The translations under genes were made by a program, and so were the position numbers. DNA of 64,000 bases from Salmonella enterica subsp. enterica serovar Choleraesuis (GTDB lineage: Bacteria > Pseudomonadota > Gammaproteobacteria > Enterobacterales > Enterobacteriaceae): assembly GCA_022846635.1 (NCBI GenBank), contig AP025685.1, forward strand, positions 2,604,001 to 2,668,000, in the 5' to 3' direction. Positions 1 through 8,637 of this stretch are shown piece by piece. The first letter of the stretch is position 1. Each line of letters starts with the position of its first letter. The notes beneath the pieces were generated by a model. That model made no database searches. It worked only from the letters and a program-made list of their open reading frames with translations, and had not been told where the DNA came from.

Positions 1-7
1 AACGTCG

Positions 8-1117
8 ATGATTTTGCTTAATTTAACAACGCAATTTGACCTCGAATTGCTGCTCATAGGGATGAGTAAAGTCTCGGCAGTGATATTTTTTAGCTTGTTT
101 CTGCTCCGTCTTATCATTGCCCGTTTTCTGTTTCCAAAATCTGTCAACGTGGCAATCCTCGGCATAACGTTACCGGGCCTGGCTATTGAACAGGCTTTAC
201 GTAAGGAATACAGCCGTAGCCAGGCGCATATCAAATTTTACGAAGACCGCCTGAATATTCGGGACAGCCATTTTTTCAGCATCAAACGTGCGGGAAACTC
301 TCGTGACCTACTCGCACTGGCAAAATCGGGGGAGGTAGATGAAATTTATATCTCCCTGCCAATGGTCGCCCAGCAACGAATTCGTCATTTTTTAGATGAG
401 TTTTCAGACTCCACCGTCGATGTTTTTATCGTCCCTGATTTACTCTCGTACAGCTCCCATATCTCCCAGTTGCGCATGTTTGGCAATATCCAGACCATCA
501 GCATTTTCACTTCACCGTTTGAGGATGATGGCGCAATAATTAAACGCATCGAGGATATTATCCTCGGTACCCTGTTTACTCTGGTAAGTCTGCCATTGAT
601 GCTTATCACCGCCATCGGCATCAAACTGACCTCTCCCGGCCCTATTATCTTCAAGCAAAGCCGCTACGGCCTGAATGGTAAAGAGATCAAAATCTGGAAG
701 TTCAGAACGATGAACGTGATGGAAAATAGCAGCATCGTAACTCAGGCTACACGAAACGATCCTCGCGTTACTCGTTTTGGCGCTTTTTTACGTCGCACCT
801 CGCTGGATGAGCTACCTCAATTCTTCAATGTCTTGCAGGGTACAATGTCCATTGTTGGCCCTCGCCCGCATGCAGTCGCGCATAACGAGGAGTACCGTAA
901 GCTCGTCGAAAATTACATGATTCGCCATAAAGTCAAACCGGGGATTACCGGCCTGGCCCAAATAAATGGCTATCGAGGAGAAACGGACACCCTGGAAAAA
1001 ATGGAAAAACGCGTACTGTACGATCTGGAGTACATCCAATCCTGGTCACTGTTTCTTGATATAAAAATTGTATTTCTGACGTTCTTCCGGGGCTTTGTGG
1101 GGAAAAATGCGTTCTAG
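8..1117 (+). CDS. Undecaprenyl-phosphate sugar-1-phosphate transferase starting EPS synthesis; 5' end probably outside the window
   Basis: This enzyme moves a sugar-1-phosphate onto undecaprenyl phosphate at the inner membrane, the first step of exopolysaccharide repeat-unit assembly. The C-terminal half carries the bacterial sugar-transferase signature: a membrane segment near residue 190-210, then FKQSRYGLNGKEIKIWKFRTM, RRTSLDELPQFFNVL and GPRPHA. The middle resembles the NAD-like CoA-binding domain of the family. Only one N-terminal membrane helix is visible, while WcaJ/WbaP-type proteins have four or five and are about 460 residues long. No stop codon lies upstream before the window edge, so the true start is probably further 5'. 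The last codons overlap the next gene by 11 bases, which points to one operon. Confidence 0.9.
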   Translation: MILLNLTTQFDLELLLIGMSKVSAVIFFSLFLLRLIIARFLFPKSVNVAILGITLPGLAIEQALRKEYSRSQAHIKFYEDRLNIRDSHFFSIKRAGNSRDLLALAKSGEVDEIYISLPMVAQQRIRHFLDEFSDSTVDVFIVPDLLSYSSHISQLRMFGNIQTISIFTSPFEDDGAIIKRIEDIILGTLFTLVSLPLMLITAIGIKLTSPGPIIFKQSRYGLNGKEIKIWKFRTMNVMENSSIVTQATRNDPRVTRFGAFLRRTSLDELPQFFNVLQGTMSIVGPRPHAVAHNEEYRKLVENYMIRHKVKPGITGLAQINGYRGETDTLEKMEKRVLYDLEYIQSWSLFLDIKIVFLTFFRGFVGKNAF

Positions 1118-2393
1118 GCTCACCTTTTTGGTCGGCCTGCTCTCTTTTCCGGCCGCACACGCAGACCTGCAACCTAAACAGCATTCGGGTATGGCTGGCA
1201 TCGATTTCGAAAGCCAGATAGGTTATGACGTTGGTTACAACGACAACGTCACGTGGCAACATGACAATGCAAATAAAATCGGCTCTGGCTACCAGCGTTT
1301 GACGCCTATTTTTAAAGCCATTGGCGAACGCTACGAAGACCGCTACATGCTGATGTACTCTGGCAACTATCGCCAGTACACCAACGACTCCGTAGACAAC
1401 CGCAGCGACCATTTCTTTATGTTTAACGGCAACTGGCGTTTCGGTCAGATGCACGGGCTATCGCTGGATGTGGACGAAACCCTGGGTCATGAAGATCGCG
1501 GTAAAGACACTTCCGAAGGTTTTCTGCCCTCTCAGTTTCGCGAATTTGGCATCAATGAGCCAATCGCTACACGCTTTTTTAACAGCGAATTACGCTACAG
1601 CTACGGCGCACCCGAGGGGCGAGGCAAAGTTGAAGTAGCGTTACAGCATAAGCAGTTACGCTTTCCCGATCTCGACAATATTCACAACACCGATATCGAC
1701 TTCTATAACTATATGCTTAACCAGGAATGGCATGAAAACAGCCTGGTAGCTGAACTCTTTGACCAGAAAGCAAAAACACTGCGCTACCGCTACAGTTTTA
1801 TTACCAATCAGCGTCGGTATGAAGTTAACCCGCTAAAGGACAGCAACGAATATTACCTGCTAGTGGGTATAAAAAACCGGTTAACGGGCAAAACCGAAAT
1901 CAACGCGAATGCTGCCTGGCTGTATAAGGATTTTATTAATAATCCCCAGTCTCAGGCCTTTAGCGGCCTGAACTGGGATATTGAAGCCAGCTGGAACCCT
2001 CTCAAACAGATAAAGCTTAATCTGCACAGCTCGCAGAGAATTAAAGATCCGACCGATGCCGGCGGCTATATTATGGTAACTACCAATGGCCTGGCTTACG
2101 AGCATCACTGGTGGATGGACAGGTTCTCCACTATTGTGGATTACTCTTATATTACAGAGAATTATAAAAATCAGTCGAACAACCGTCAGGACAAAAAAAA
2201 CCTATTGTCATTGACCTTTAACTACGATTACCGGCCCTCCATCAACTTCAAATTGAAGTTCCAGTGGGACACCATGCACTCTAATAAAAAAACAGACGCT
2301 TTTTTTATTGGCCCAAATAACGATCGAGAAGTGGATCGCACCCTGGGCTATGACGATTCGGCCATCATTTTTATGACACAGGTACAGATATGA
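1107..2393 (+). CDS. Outer-membrane beta-barrel protein of the EPS export system
   Basis: The 428-residue protein starts with a signal peptide (MRSRLTFLVGLLSFPAAHA, cleavage before D). The rest is rich in alternating aromatic/polar strands (YDVGYNDN, MLMYSGNYRQYTND) and ends in FMTQVQI, as expected for an outer-membrane beta-barrel. The ATG at 1107 is preferred over a TTG at 1095 because it leaves a clean signal peptide and has GTGGGG just upstream. It overlaps the priming-enzyme gene and in turn overlaps the export lipoprotein by 4 bases. Inference: it supplies the outer-membrane pore for the short Wza-like protein next door. I see no hydrolase or acyltransferase motif, so a porin or scaffold role fits best. 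Confidence 0.75.
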   Translation: MRSRLTFLVGLLSFPAAHADLQPKQHSGMAGIDFESQIGYDVGYNDNVTWQHDNANKIGSGYQRLTPIFKAIGERYEDRYMLMYSGNYRQYTNDSVDNRSDHFFMFNGNWRFGQMHGLSLDVDETLGHEDRGKDTSEGFLPSQFREFGINEPIATRFFNSELRYSYGAPEGRGKVEVALQHKQLRFPDLDNIHNTDIDFYNYMLNQEWHENSLVAELFDQKAKTLRYRYSFITNQRRYEVNPLKDSNEYYLLVGIKNRLTGKTEINANAAWLYKDFINNPQSQAFSGLNWDIEASWNPLKQIKLNLHSSQRIKDPTDAGGYIMVTTNGLAYEHHWWMDRFSTIVDYSYITENYKNQSNNRQDKKNLLSLTFNYDYRPSINFKLKFQWDTMHSNKKTDAFFIGPNNDREVDRTLGYDDSAIIFMTQVQI

Positions 2394-2944
2394 TCCTGAA
2401 AAGCAAATCCCTGGCATTGATTCCCCTGCTGGCTGCGCTGCTGGCGGGGTGCTCTGCGCCTCCACAAACTGTCAGGGCGCAGCCTGATGCAGTTTACCTG
2501 CTTGACGCCGGCGACGAAGTCAATATTACCGTCTCTGGTGAACAGGACATTTCAATGCGTTTCAAAATTGATAGCAGCGGCAGCATTACCTATCCCTATA
2601 TCGGGCAGCTGAACCTGCGCGACAAAACACCAGAACAGGTCAGTCAAGAGATTGCCAATAAGCTCCGCGGCAACTATTTACAAGCGCCAATGGTGACCGT
2701 CAGCATTGCGGAATTTCGCAAAATCTATTTGCTGGGAGAAGTGAAAAAACCGGATGGTTATGCGTGGGAACCTGGGCTGACCGCTGAAAAAGCGATTGCG
2801 CTGGCAGGTGGTTTTACCGATCGAGCAGATCGTCACGACATTAGCATTCGCCTGGCCCACACAGGCAAACTGCTTGAAAATGTCACCCCCGACTCCGCCA
2901 TTCAGGCTGGAGATACCGTCATCGTTGGCATGAGCTTCTTCTAA
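2390..2944 (+). CDS. Wza/GumB-like polysaccharide export lipoprotein (short form)
   Basis: This is a 184-residue polysaccharide biosynthesis/export (OPX) lipoprotein. The signal peptide ends in lipobox LLAGC with the lipidated cysteine at residue 21. Residues about 35-110 form the Poly_export domain (YLLDAGDEVNITVSGEQD...ISMRF) and a SLBB-like domain follows (IYLLGEVKKPDGYAWEPGLT). E. coli Wza is about 379 residues and ends in an alpha-helical outer-membrane barrel; this protein lacks that part, like Xanthomonas GumB. Its start overlaps the barrel gene by ATGA, and the Wzc-like gene begins directly after its stop. It likely forms the periplasmic part of the export conduit. Confidence 0.9.
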   Translation: MILKSKSLALIPLLAALLAGCSAPPQTVRAQPDAVYLLDAGDEVNITVSGEQDISMRFKIDSSGSITYPYIGQLNLRDKTPEQVSQEIANKLRGNYLQAPMVTVSIAEFRKIYLLGEVKKPDGYAWEPGLTAEKAIALAGGFTDRADRHDISIRLAHTGKLLENVTPDSAIQAGDTVIVGMSFF

Positions 2945-5029
2945 ATGGCTATTTCATTGGTTGAAAACGGTAAAAAAAGTGAGGGGTTCATCGACTTTGC
3001 ACCCTATATCAACAAAATCCGACATAAGCTTATCTGGTGCCTGGTCGTGCTGGTGGTAGCTGCCGTAGTGGCGTTTATTATCACCCGCTTTATGCCTTCA
3101 CGTTATACCGCCACAAGTACAGTGCTATTCAACGCGCAGTCCGCAGACATCGCCCCGTTACCACGGCTGGAGAATTACGACTCTACCCGCAATGATTACT
3201 ATGAAACAAAATATGCGTTGATGAACTCGCGGGTAGTGCTGGAAACCGCCGTAAAAAAAATGAAACTCGAAAATGATCCAGAGTTTTATGGCAGCGACGC
3301 CAAGAACGGGGCCACCCGCAACGAAAGGGCTATCCGCTATCTACAGCGCAACATTGCCATATCCGGCGTACGTCAGACGCAGCTAGTGTCGGTAACCATG
3401 GAGGCCGCATCACCGCAAAAAGCGGCTGATGTGGCCAATGGTGTAGCGCAGGCATTCATTGATTACAGCCTGCAACAGAAACAGAAAGCCCTTCTTCAGG
3501 CGCAACAGCTGAATGACAAAATGATGTCCGAGCTGAAAGACAAAATGGTCGGGCAGAAAGCGGAAATAGATGAATATTTGAAAAAAGAAGGCCTGCTGAC
3601 CTTCCGAGGCGTAGATGGTTATGAAACCGAGCAATTGGGAATTGTCACTAACCGCCTGGCCGATGCCACCCAGCGCCGTCTGCAAGCGCAAACTACCTGG
3701 GACAAAATCCGCCGCCAACAGGGTAAACCGCCGGAAATGGTGATTTCTCTGCCGGAGATTTCCGGCCATCCGCAAATTCAGGATTTACGAATTGCCCTGA
3801 TTCAGGCGCGACGCAGTCTGGCCGATACCGCAAAACATTATGGGCCGCAGCATCCTAAATACCTTCAGGCACAGGCGCAGCTTGCCGCGGTAAATAGCCA
3901 GATTGGCCAGGTACTGGGCGAGCTGGAAAATGGCCTGCGCCAGCAATTCCAGATTGCTCAGGATGACGAGCAGCGTTACCAGAAAATGCTCGATGAACAA
4001 AAAGACAATTTTCAGCAGCTCGCGGCGAAACGCGATCATTACAACACTATGATGACCGCGCTTAACAAAACGGAAGAACTGTATAAATCACTGTACCAGC
4101 GTGCCAGCGAACAAAAGCTTTCTGAGGGCTTTTCTATCGCCGATGAACAGATTTACGATCCTGCCACGCCGCCGCAGTATGCTTCCAAGCCGAAACGCGG
4201 CCTGCTGATCGTAATGATCTCTCTGATGGCATTAGCGCTGTACGTAATGTACCTCATTGTATCCACCGCGCTGGATAAAACTATCAATAGCCTGAGCGAG
4301 CTGAAAACCAAAGCCGGGCTGAACGGTAGTGGCGAATTCCCCCAATTACCACATGAAAGTAAACCAGAGCACATTTTCGCGGATGTGCTCTATGCCGACA
4401 TGATCCACAGCCTGCGCATGGCGCTGGAAAATAATCGCCGGGAGCCATTAAGCGTAATGGTAACGTCGATGCACCAGCATGATGGTGCAACGCTGCTGGC
4501 AGAATTGCTGGCCCGCTCAGCAAGCAAAACATACAAAACGCTGCTTATCGACCTCGATTATCTCAGCCTGACACCGCTCCTGCCGGCAAAACAAGGTTTT
4601 GCTCAGTGTCTTTACGGTGAATGTACGCCCGAACAGGCAACGGTTTCACTTGCGGAGAATCTTTACCTTTTACCGCGCGGCGAGCTCCGAGACTCCTCTT
4701 TACTCCTGCTGACCTCACAGAGCCTGCCAGAACTGCTTTCAGGCCTGAAACAGCGCTGGCATACCGTTATCGTCAATACACCGTCGCTGGATTCGGCCCA
4801 GGATTGTTTATTACTGCAAAGTCATATCGACGTTACGTTGCTGGTGGCGAAAGCGGGCGTAGAGTCCACGGCCATCAACAACGCCTATAAACAGCTCCAT
4901 GCCAAAGCAGAGTATCCAGTTGCCGTAATGCTAAATCAGGTCAAAGAGGAAAATCTCGAAAGCCTGGAAGGCCGACGACTGCCAGAACGCAACGTGAACG
5001 AGCTCATTATTCCGAAGTCTCCATCATGA
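2945..5029 (+). CDS. Wzc-like polysaccharide co-polymerase with a degenerate tyrosine-kinase domain
   Basis: This inner-membrane chain-length determinant has 694 residues. It has an N-terminal Wzz domain with a membrane helix around residues 28-50, a long periplasmic coiled-coil stretch (about 170-400), a second helix (about 418-440) and a cytoplasmic BY-kinase-like domain. In the kinase domain the Walker A region reads TSMHQHDGATL, with Ala (about residue 515) where the nucleotide-binding Lys of GKT/GKS should be. Walker A' reads LLIDLDY and Walker B VIVNTPS. There is no C-terminal tyrosine cluster, and no phosphatase gene lies nearby in the window. The fold is recognisable but phosphorylation activity looks lost. 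ATG follows directly on the TAA of the lipoprotein gene. Confidence 0.88.
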   Translation: MAISLVENGKKSEGFIDFAPYINKIRHKLIWCLVVLVVAAVVAFIITRFMPSRYTATSTVLFNAQSADIAPLPRLENYDSTRNDYYETKYALMNSRVVLETAVKKMKLENDPEFYGSDAKNGATRNERAIRYLQRNIAISGVRQTQLVSVTMEAASPQKAADVANGVAQAFIDYSLQQKQKALLQAQQLNDKMMSELKDKMVGQKAEIDEYLKKEGLLTFRGVDGYETEQLGIVTNRLADATQRRLQAQTTWDKIRRQQGKPPEMVISLPEISGHPQIQDLRIALIQARRSLADTAKHYGPQHPKYLQAQAQLAAVNSQIGQVLGELENGLRQQFQIAQDDEQRYQKMLDEQKDNFQQLAAKRDHYNTMMTALNKTEELYKSLYQRASEQKLSEGFSIADEQIYDPATPPQYASKPKRGLLIVMISLMALALYVMYLIVSTALDKTINSLSELKTKAGLNGSGEFPQLPHESKPEHIFADVLYADMIHSLRMALENNRREPLSVMVTSMHQHDGATLLAELLARSASKTYKTLLIDLDYLSLTPLLPAKQGFAQCLYGECTPEQATVSLAENLYLLPRGELRDSSLLLLTSQSLPELLSGLKQRWHTVIVNTPSLDSAQDCLLLQSHIDVTLLVAKAGVESTAINNAYKQLHAKAEYPVAVMLNQVKEENLESLEGRRLPERNVNELIIPKSPS

Positions 5030-6234
5030 ATTTAATTAGAAGCATTTCCAGCATAGCCAGTTCATCGGTGCTGTCGCAGGTGATAGGCGCATTCTCGGTC
5101 TGGCTGATTTCGCATCGCTACGGTATGGCGGAAGTCGGACACTACGCGCTTATCTACAGCAACGTGCTCATTGGGGCCCAGGTCTGCACTTTCGCCTCTC
5201 AGTTGCTGATCCCGCGACAGGAAGATCATGAGCTTGGCCAAAATGTGGTGTTTTGCCTGTTGCAAAGTTTGATCTTTGCGCTGCCCTGGGCGGTAGTCAG
5301 CGGCGTACTGTTTCATCTGAATATCTTGTTTATCTACCTGATGACCTTCGGCTATGCACTGGTGCTGATTGCCGAAAACCTGTCGCTGCGCGGCGGTAAC
5401 TATCAGTTTTTGACCTGTCAGCGCATCGCCGTGTCACTCGTCGTGGCGATTGCATTACTGGTCATGCCTTCACCGCAACTATTTTACTCCGCCTGGACTG
5501 CAGGCATTCTCATCCTGCTTAGTGCCTGCCTGATGCGGCTATTTTCTTTTCGTACGCTGAGCGCCCACCATTTTTCTCCTTCGGAGAACTGGCGTTTTGC
5601 GCGTGAGCACTGGCAGCACCTGAGTCGCGTCGGGAGCGCTGAAGTGCTGGCCATGGCGAGCAACAACTTACCGACTATGCTCATCAACGTGCTGTTCTCG
5701 CCGTTGGTGGCAGGGTATTTTTCAGTAGTCAGCCGATTCTGTCTGTCGCCGGTGATGATCATCGGCAATGCCGTGCGCAATTCGATTTTTTCCAAATGGT
5801 CGATGGACTTCCGTAATCACACCTTTAACTACGTGGAGTATAAAAAGGTTCGTCTTCTGCTACTGGCGGCAGCATTAGTGTGCATTCTAGGGATCTGGAT
5901 TTTCTATCCTCTGATCATGCGTCTCGGTTTCAGCCAGGAGTGGCTGAACTCGATCCCGACGTCGCGCTATATGCTGCCATATTTGTTTGTCGCACTTGCT
6001 ATCAGCCCACTTACCGTGATTGAACTGATCTTCGGCTCAAAGCGTTATTTTCTGCGCATTCAGATTGAACAACTACTTATCATCGCCACCGCGTTTATCG
6101 TGCTGCCAAAGCTTGGACAGAGCTATGACGTTTCGGTGCTGACCTTCTCTCTGCTCATCAGCCTGCGCTATCTTTTCATCCTGCTGTTTATGAACAAGCG
6201 AGCCAGCAGTCTCGCCCACCAGGTGGAACAATAA
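5026..6234 (+). CDS. Wzx-like polysaccharide flippase
   Basis: A 402-residue, very hydrophobic protein with about 10-12 predicted membrane helices spread over its whole length, opening with MNLIRSISSIASSSVLSQVIG, the usual start of MATE/PST-type polysaccharide flippases. It would move the lipid-linked repeat unit from the cytoplasmic to the periplasmic face of the inner membrane. Its start overlaps the Wzc-like gene by ATGA and its stop overlaps the polymerase start by one base (TAATG), so the three are translationally coupled. Assignment to Wzx rather than Wzy rests on the N-terminal pattern and the absence of the long periplasmic loops seen in the next gene. Confidence 0.85.
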   Translation: MNLIRSISSIASSSVLSQVIGAFSVWLISHRYGMAEVGHYALIYSNVLIGAQVCTFASQLLIPRQEDHELGQNVVFCLLQSLIFALPWAVVSGVLFHLNILFIYLMTFGYALVLIAENLSLRGGNYQFLTCQRIAVSLVVAIALLVMPSPQLFYSAWTAGILILLSACLMRLFSFRTLSAHHFSPSENWRFAREHWQHLSRVGSAEVLAMASNNLPTMLINVLFSPLVAGYFSVVSRFCLSPVMIIGNAVRNSIFSKWSMDFRNHTFNYVEYKKVRLLLLAAALVCILGIWIFYPLIMRLGFSQEWLNSIPTSRYMLPYLFVALAISPLTVIELIFGSKRYFLRIQIEQLLIIATAFIVLPKLGQSYDVSVLTFSLLISLRYLFILLFMNKRASSLAHQVEQ

Positions 6235-7616
6235 TGCAGCTAAATACCGGCCGCTATCTGGAGGTGTTCGCCCTGGTGACGCTGGTCATCTGCGGTACCG
6301 TTCAATATTTTACGGGCATTGTGGCGGTGCTATGGCTGCCCTTTTTCATGGTTCTGCTGATGGTAGTGCTGCTTATCATGTATAAACGCCAGCAGCCGCT
6401 ATTGCTTACGGCGGGTGAGAAAGGGCTCCTTACACTGTATCTAACGTTTATTGTTCTTTCCCTTGCCTCTACCTTTTTACAGGGCGGCGCTATCGTCACG
6501 GTGGTGGGGTTTAAGAACGAGCTGGCGCTGTCGCTTCTGATGCTGTGCATGCTGCTGGGTATGTTTCGCGAGTCGCAGCTACACCGTCTGACTCAGATGT
6601 TCTACTGGCTGTTTTACGTTCAGTTTCCGGTGGCGGCCTATCAGGTGCTGGTGATGGTTCCCCGGCGCGTGGCATTTCGCGGTGAAGATGAAAAGTGGGA
6701 TTCCGTGGTCGGTACTTTCGGCGGCGATCCGATGGGCGGCGGCAACACGGCGGCCATGGGAATGTTCTGCCTGCTGATAATGCTGCTCAAAGTGTCTGAA
6801 TTTAAGCATGGCATCTGTTCGTTCAAATCTATGGCGCTACATATCGTGCTGGCATTTGTACTGTGCGTAGTCGGCGAGGTGAAATTCGTGATCCTGCTTT
6901 CACCGTTCCTGCTGGCACTGTTGTGGATTATGCCGGGCTACGTTAGCGGCGTCAGCAAAGTTAGTCTGCGCTCATTGCTGATCATTGCCGTGGGAATGGT
7001 CGTGCTGATTTTTGCCGCTATCACTATTCTGGCGTCCAACTACTCTTCTGCGTTTGGCGGCGACCCGACGAAAAGCGCCTTCTCGGTGTTTGTCGATTCT
7101 CTTGGTTATATTTTTGATACTAACTACATTATGGAAAACGGAGAACTAGGCCGTTTAACCACCATTTTCTTCTGGCTAAAGCATAATTCTCTATCTGGCA
7201 TAGGCAGCGTACTGTTTGGTTATGGCCTGAATGCGACTAACAGCGGCAGTTCAGTATCGCCAGGCTATATCAGCACCTGGTTTCACCTGATTCTCGACTC
7301 TACTTCACTCAGTATGCTGCTGTGGGAAGTGGGTATTATCGGCGTTTTGCTGCTAACTGCGATTGCCGTCATGGTGCTCATAGGACTACGTCCGCGAGAA
7401 ACTTTTGCCCGCGGCGATTTGAACCGCGAAGATTTACAGCTGCTCAGCTCTGCGCCGGCATTTTACGTTTTTATCGTCGGTTGTCTGCTCAGTCTGCCCT
7501 ACAGTCAGATAATGATGATTATCCCGATGCTACAATTTTTACTCTGGCTTGCCATTGGCGCACTTATCGTCATTCACCGCTCGGTGCGACTTAACTCCGG
7601 AACTCAACATGACTAG
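6234..7616 (+). CDS. Wzy-like polysaccharide polymerase
   Basis: A 460-residue integral membrane protein with roughly 11-12 helices and one long periplasmic loop (about residues 265-365, with FGGDPTK and LFGYGLNATNSG). This is the layout of O-antigen/EPS polymerases and ligases (Wzy_C-type). It would join repeat units into chains in the periplasm. The neighbours (flippase before, glycosyltransferases after) support polymerase rather than ligase. Wzy proteins share little sequence, so the call is topological and contextual. The last 8 bases overlap the next coding region. Confidence 0.78.
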   Translation: MQLNTGRYLEVFALVTLVICGTVQYFTGIVAVLWLPFFMVLLMVVLLIMYKRQQPLLLTAGEKGLLTLYLTFIVLSLASTFLQGGAIVTVVGFKNELALSLLMLCMLLGMFRESQLHRLTQMFYWLFYVQFPVAAYQVLVMVPRRVAFRGEDEKWDSVVGTFGGDPMGGGNTAAMGMFCLLIMLLKVSEFKHGICSFKSMALHIVLAFVLCVVGEVKFVILLSPFLLALLWIMPGYVSGVSKVSLRSLLIIAVGMVVLIFAAITILASNYSSAFGGDPTKSAFSVFVDSLGYIFDTNYIMENGELGRLTTIFFWLKHNSLSGIGSVLFGYGLNATNSGSSVSPGYISTWFHLILDSTSLSMLLWEVGIIGVLLLTAIAVMVLIGLRPRETFARGDLNREDLQLLSSAPAFYVFIVGCLLSLPYSQIMMIIPMLQFLLWLAIGALIVIHRSVRLNSGTQHD

Positions 7617-8637
7617 TCTTCCATCCATCACAGTGAGTATTAAAACCCTGAACGAGGCCGAAGGGATTGAGAAAACCATCGACAGCGTTCGTCAGCAGGT
7701 GTCGCGTTATCCTCATCAGATTATTATTGCCGACAGCCTTTCCACTGACGGTACCCGGGAGCTGGCACTGGCGAAAGATGCGATGGTGGTCTGCCTCGAT
7801 AACACTCAAGATCGTTGCTGTGGCGTCGGCCACCAGCTCGGCTGGCTCTACAGTGAAGGGGACTACTTGCTGCTTCTCGACGGGGATATGGAACTGTCGC
7901 CGGGTTTTCTGGACGCTGCCGTAGCCTTCCTTGAAGAACATCCGGAATATGCCGGCGTCGCGGGTAGCGTTGAAATGGACGACGCCGCTAATTACGAATT
8001 CAGATCCCGTAAGCAACGTCTGCATCTGATCTATCCATTGGGCGACACTGACCATCTTGGCGGCGGCGGATTATATCGCCGCAGTGCGATTGAGAAAATC
8101 GGCTATCTGACCAATCGGAATCTCCACGGCTACGAAGAAGCCGAGCTGGGTATACGCCTGCTGGCTGCTGGGTATAAATTACACCGGCTTTCGGCCCCCT
8201 ATTTTCGTCATGCATCCTACACAATGCCGACGTTCAAAATGTTGGCCTATCGCTGGAAAAACGGTTTTTTATGGGCGCCGGGTGAATTACTGCGCAACGC
8301 ATGGGGCAAACAGCATTTTGCTGCAGCGTTTAAGATTGTTCGCAATGAGCTGATTTTCACGATTTATTTACTGCTGTTATTACTTGCCTTGGTGACTCTG
8401 AATCCCGTCATTATCGGCATCATACTCATGCCATTGCTGCTGTTTATTGCCGCTAAGGCATATAAAAATAAATCTCTACGTGATGGGATACAAAGTGTAA
8501 TCAACTTATCCTTGTTTTCTGCCGGCTTGCTGCGCGGTGTAATCAATACGCCGAAAGATCCCATGTCCCGACCTGCCGTAACCGTCTCTAATCCTAAACA
8601 CGTCGATAGCGAAAATGAAAATACTCTACGTCAATAA
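7609..8637 (+). CDS. Family 2 glycosyltransferase, membrane-anchored
   Basis: A GT-A fold glycosyltransferase of 342 residues. It opens with PSITVSIKTLNEAEGIEKTI, has the nucleotide-sugar site LLLLDGDMELSP (the DxD motif) and an ED-like acceptor region (LHGYEEAELGIRLL). Two hydrophobic helices near the C-terminus (about 240-290) anchor it in the inner membrane. It would add one sugar to the lipid-linked EPS repeat unit on the cytoplasmic side. A longer reading frame opens at 7549, but the ATG at 7609 places the conserved N-terminal strand right at the start and gives the short overlap typical of this operon. Sugar specificity cannot be read from sequence. Confidence 0.87.
   Translation: MTSLPSITVSIKTLNEAEGIEKTIDSVRQQVSRYPHQIIIADSLSTDGTRELALAKDAMVVCLDNTQDRCCGVGHQLGWLYSEGDYLLLLDGDMELSPGFLDAAVAFLEEHPEYAGVAGSVEMDDAANYEFRSRKQRLHLIYPLGDTDHLGGGGLYRRSAIEKIGYLTNRNLHGYEEAELGIRLLAAGYKLHRLSAPYFRHASYTMPTFKMLAYRWKNGFLWAPGELLRNAWGKQHFAAAFKIVRNELIFTIYLLLLLLALVTLNPVIIGIILMPLLLFIAAKAYKNKSLRDGIQSVINLSLFSAGLLRGVINTPKDPMSRPAVTVSNPKHVDSENENTLRQ

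Noticed and set aside
945-1454. Long minus-strand frames inside the EPS, putA and tail genes
   Set aside because: They mirror high-GC coding genes on the other strand, lack ribosome sites and have low-complexity composition.
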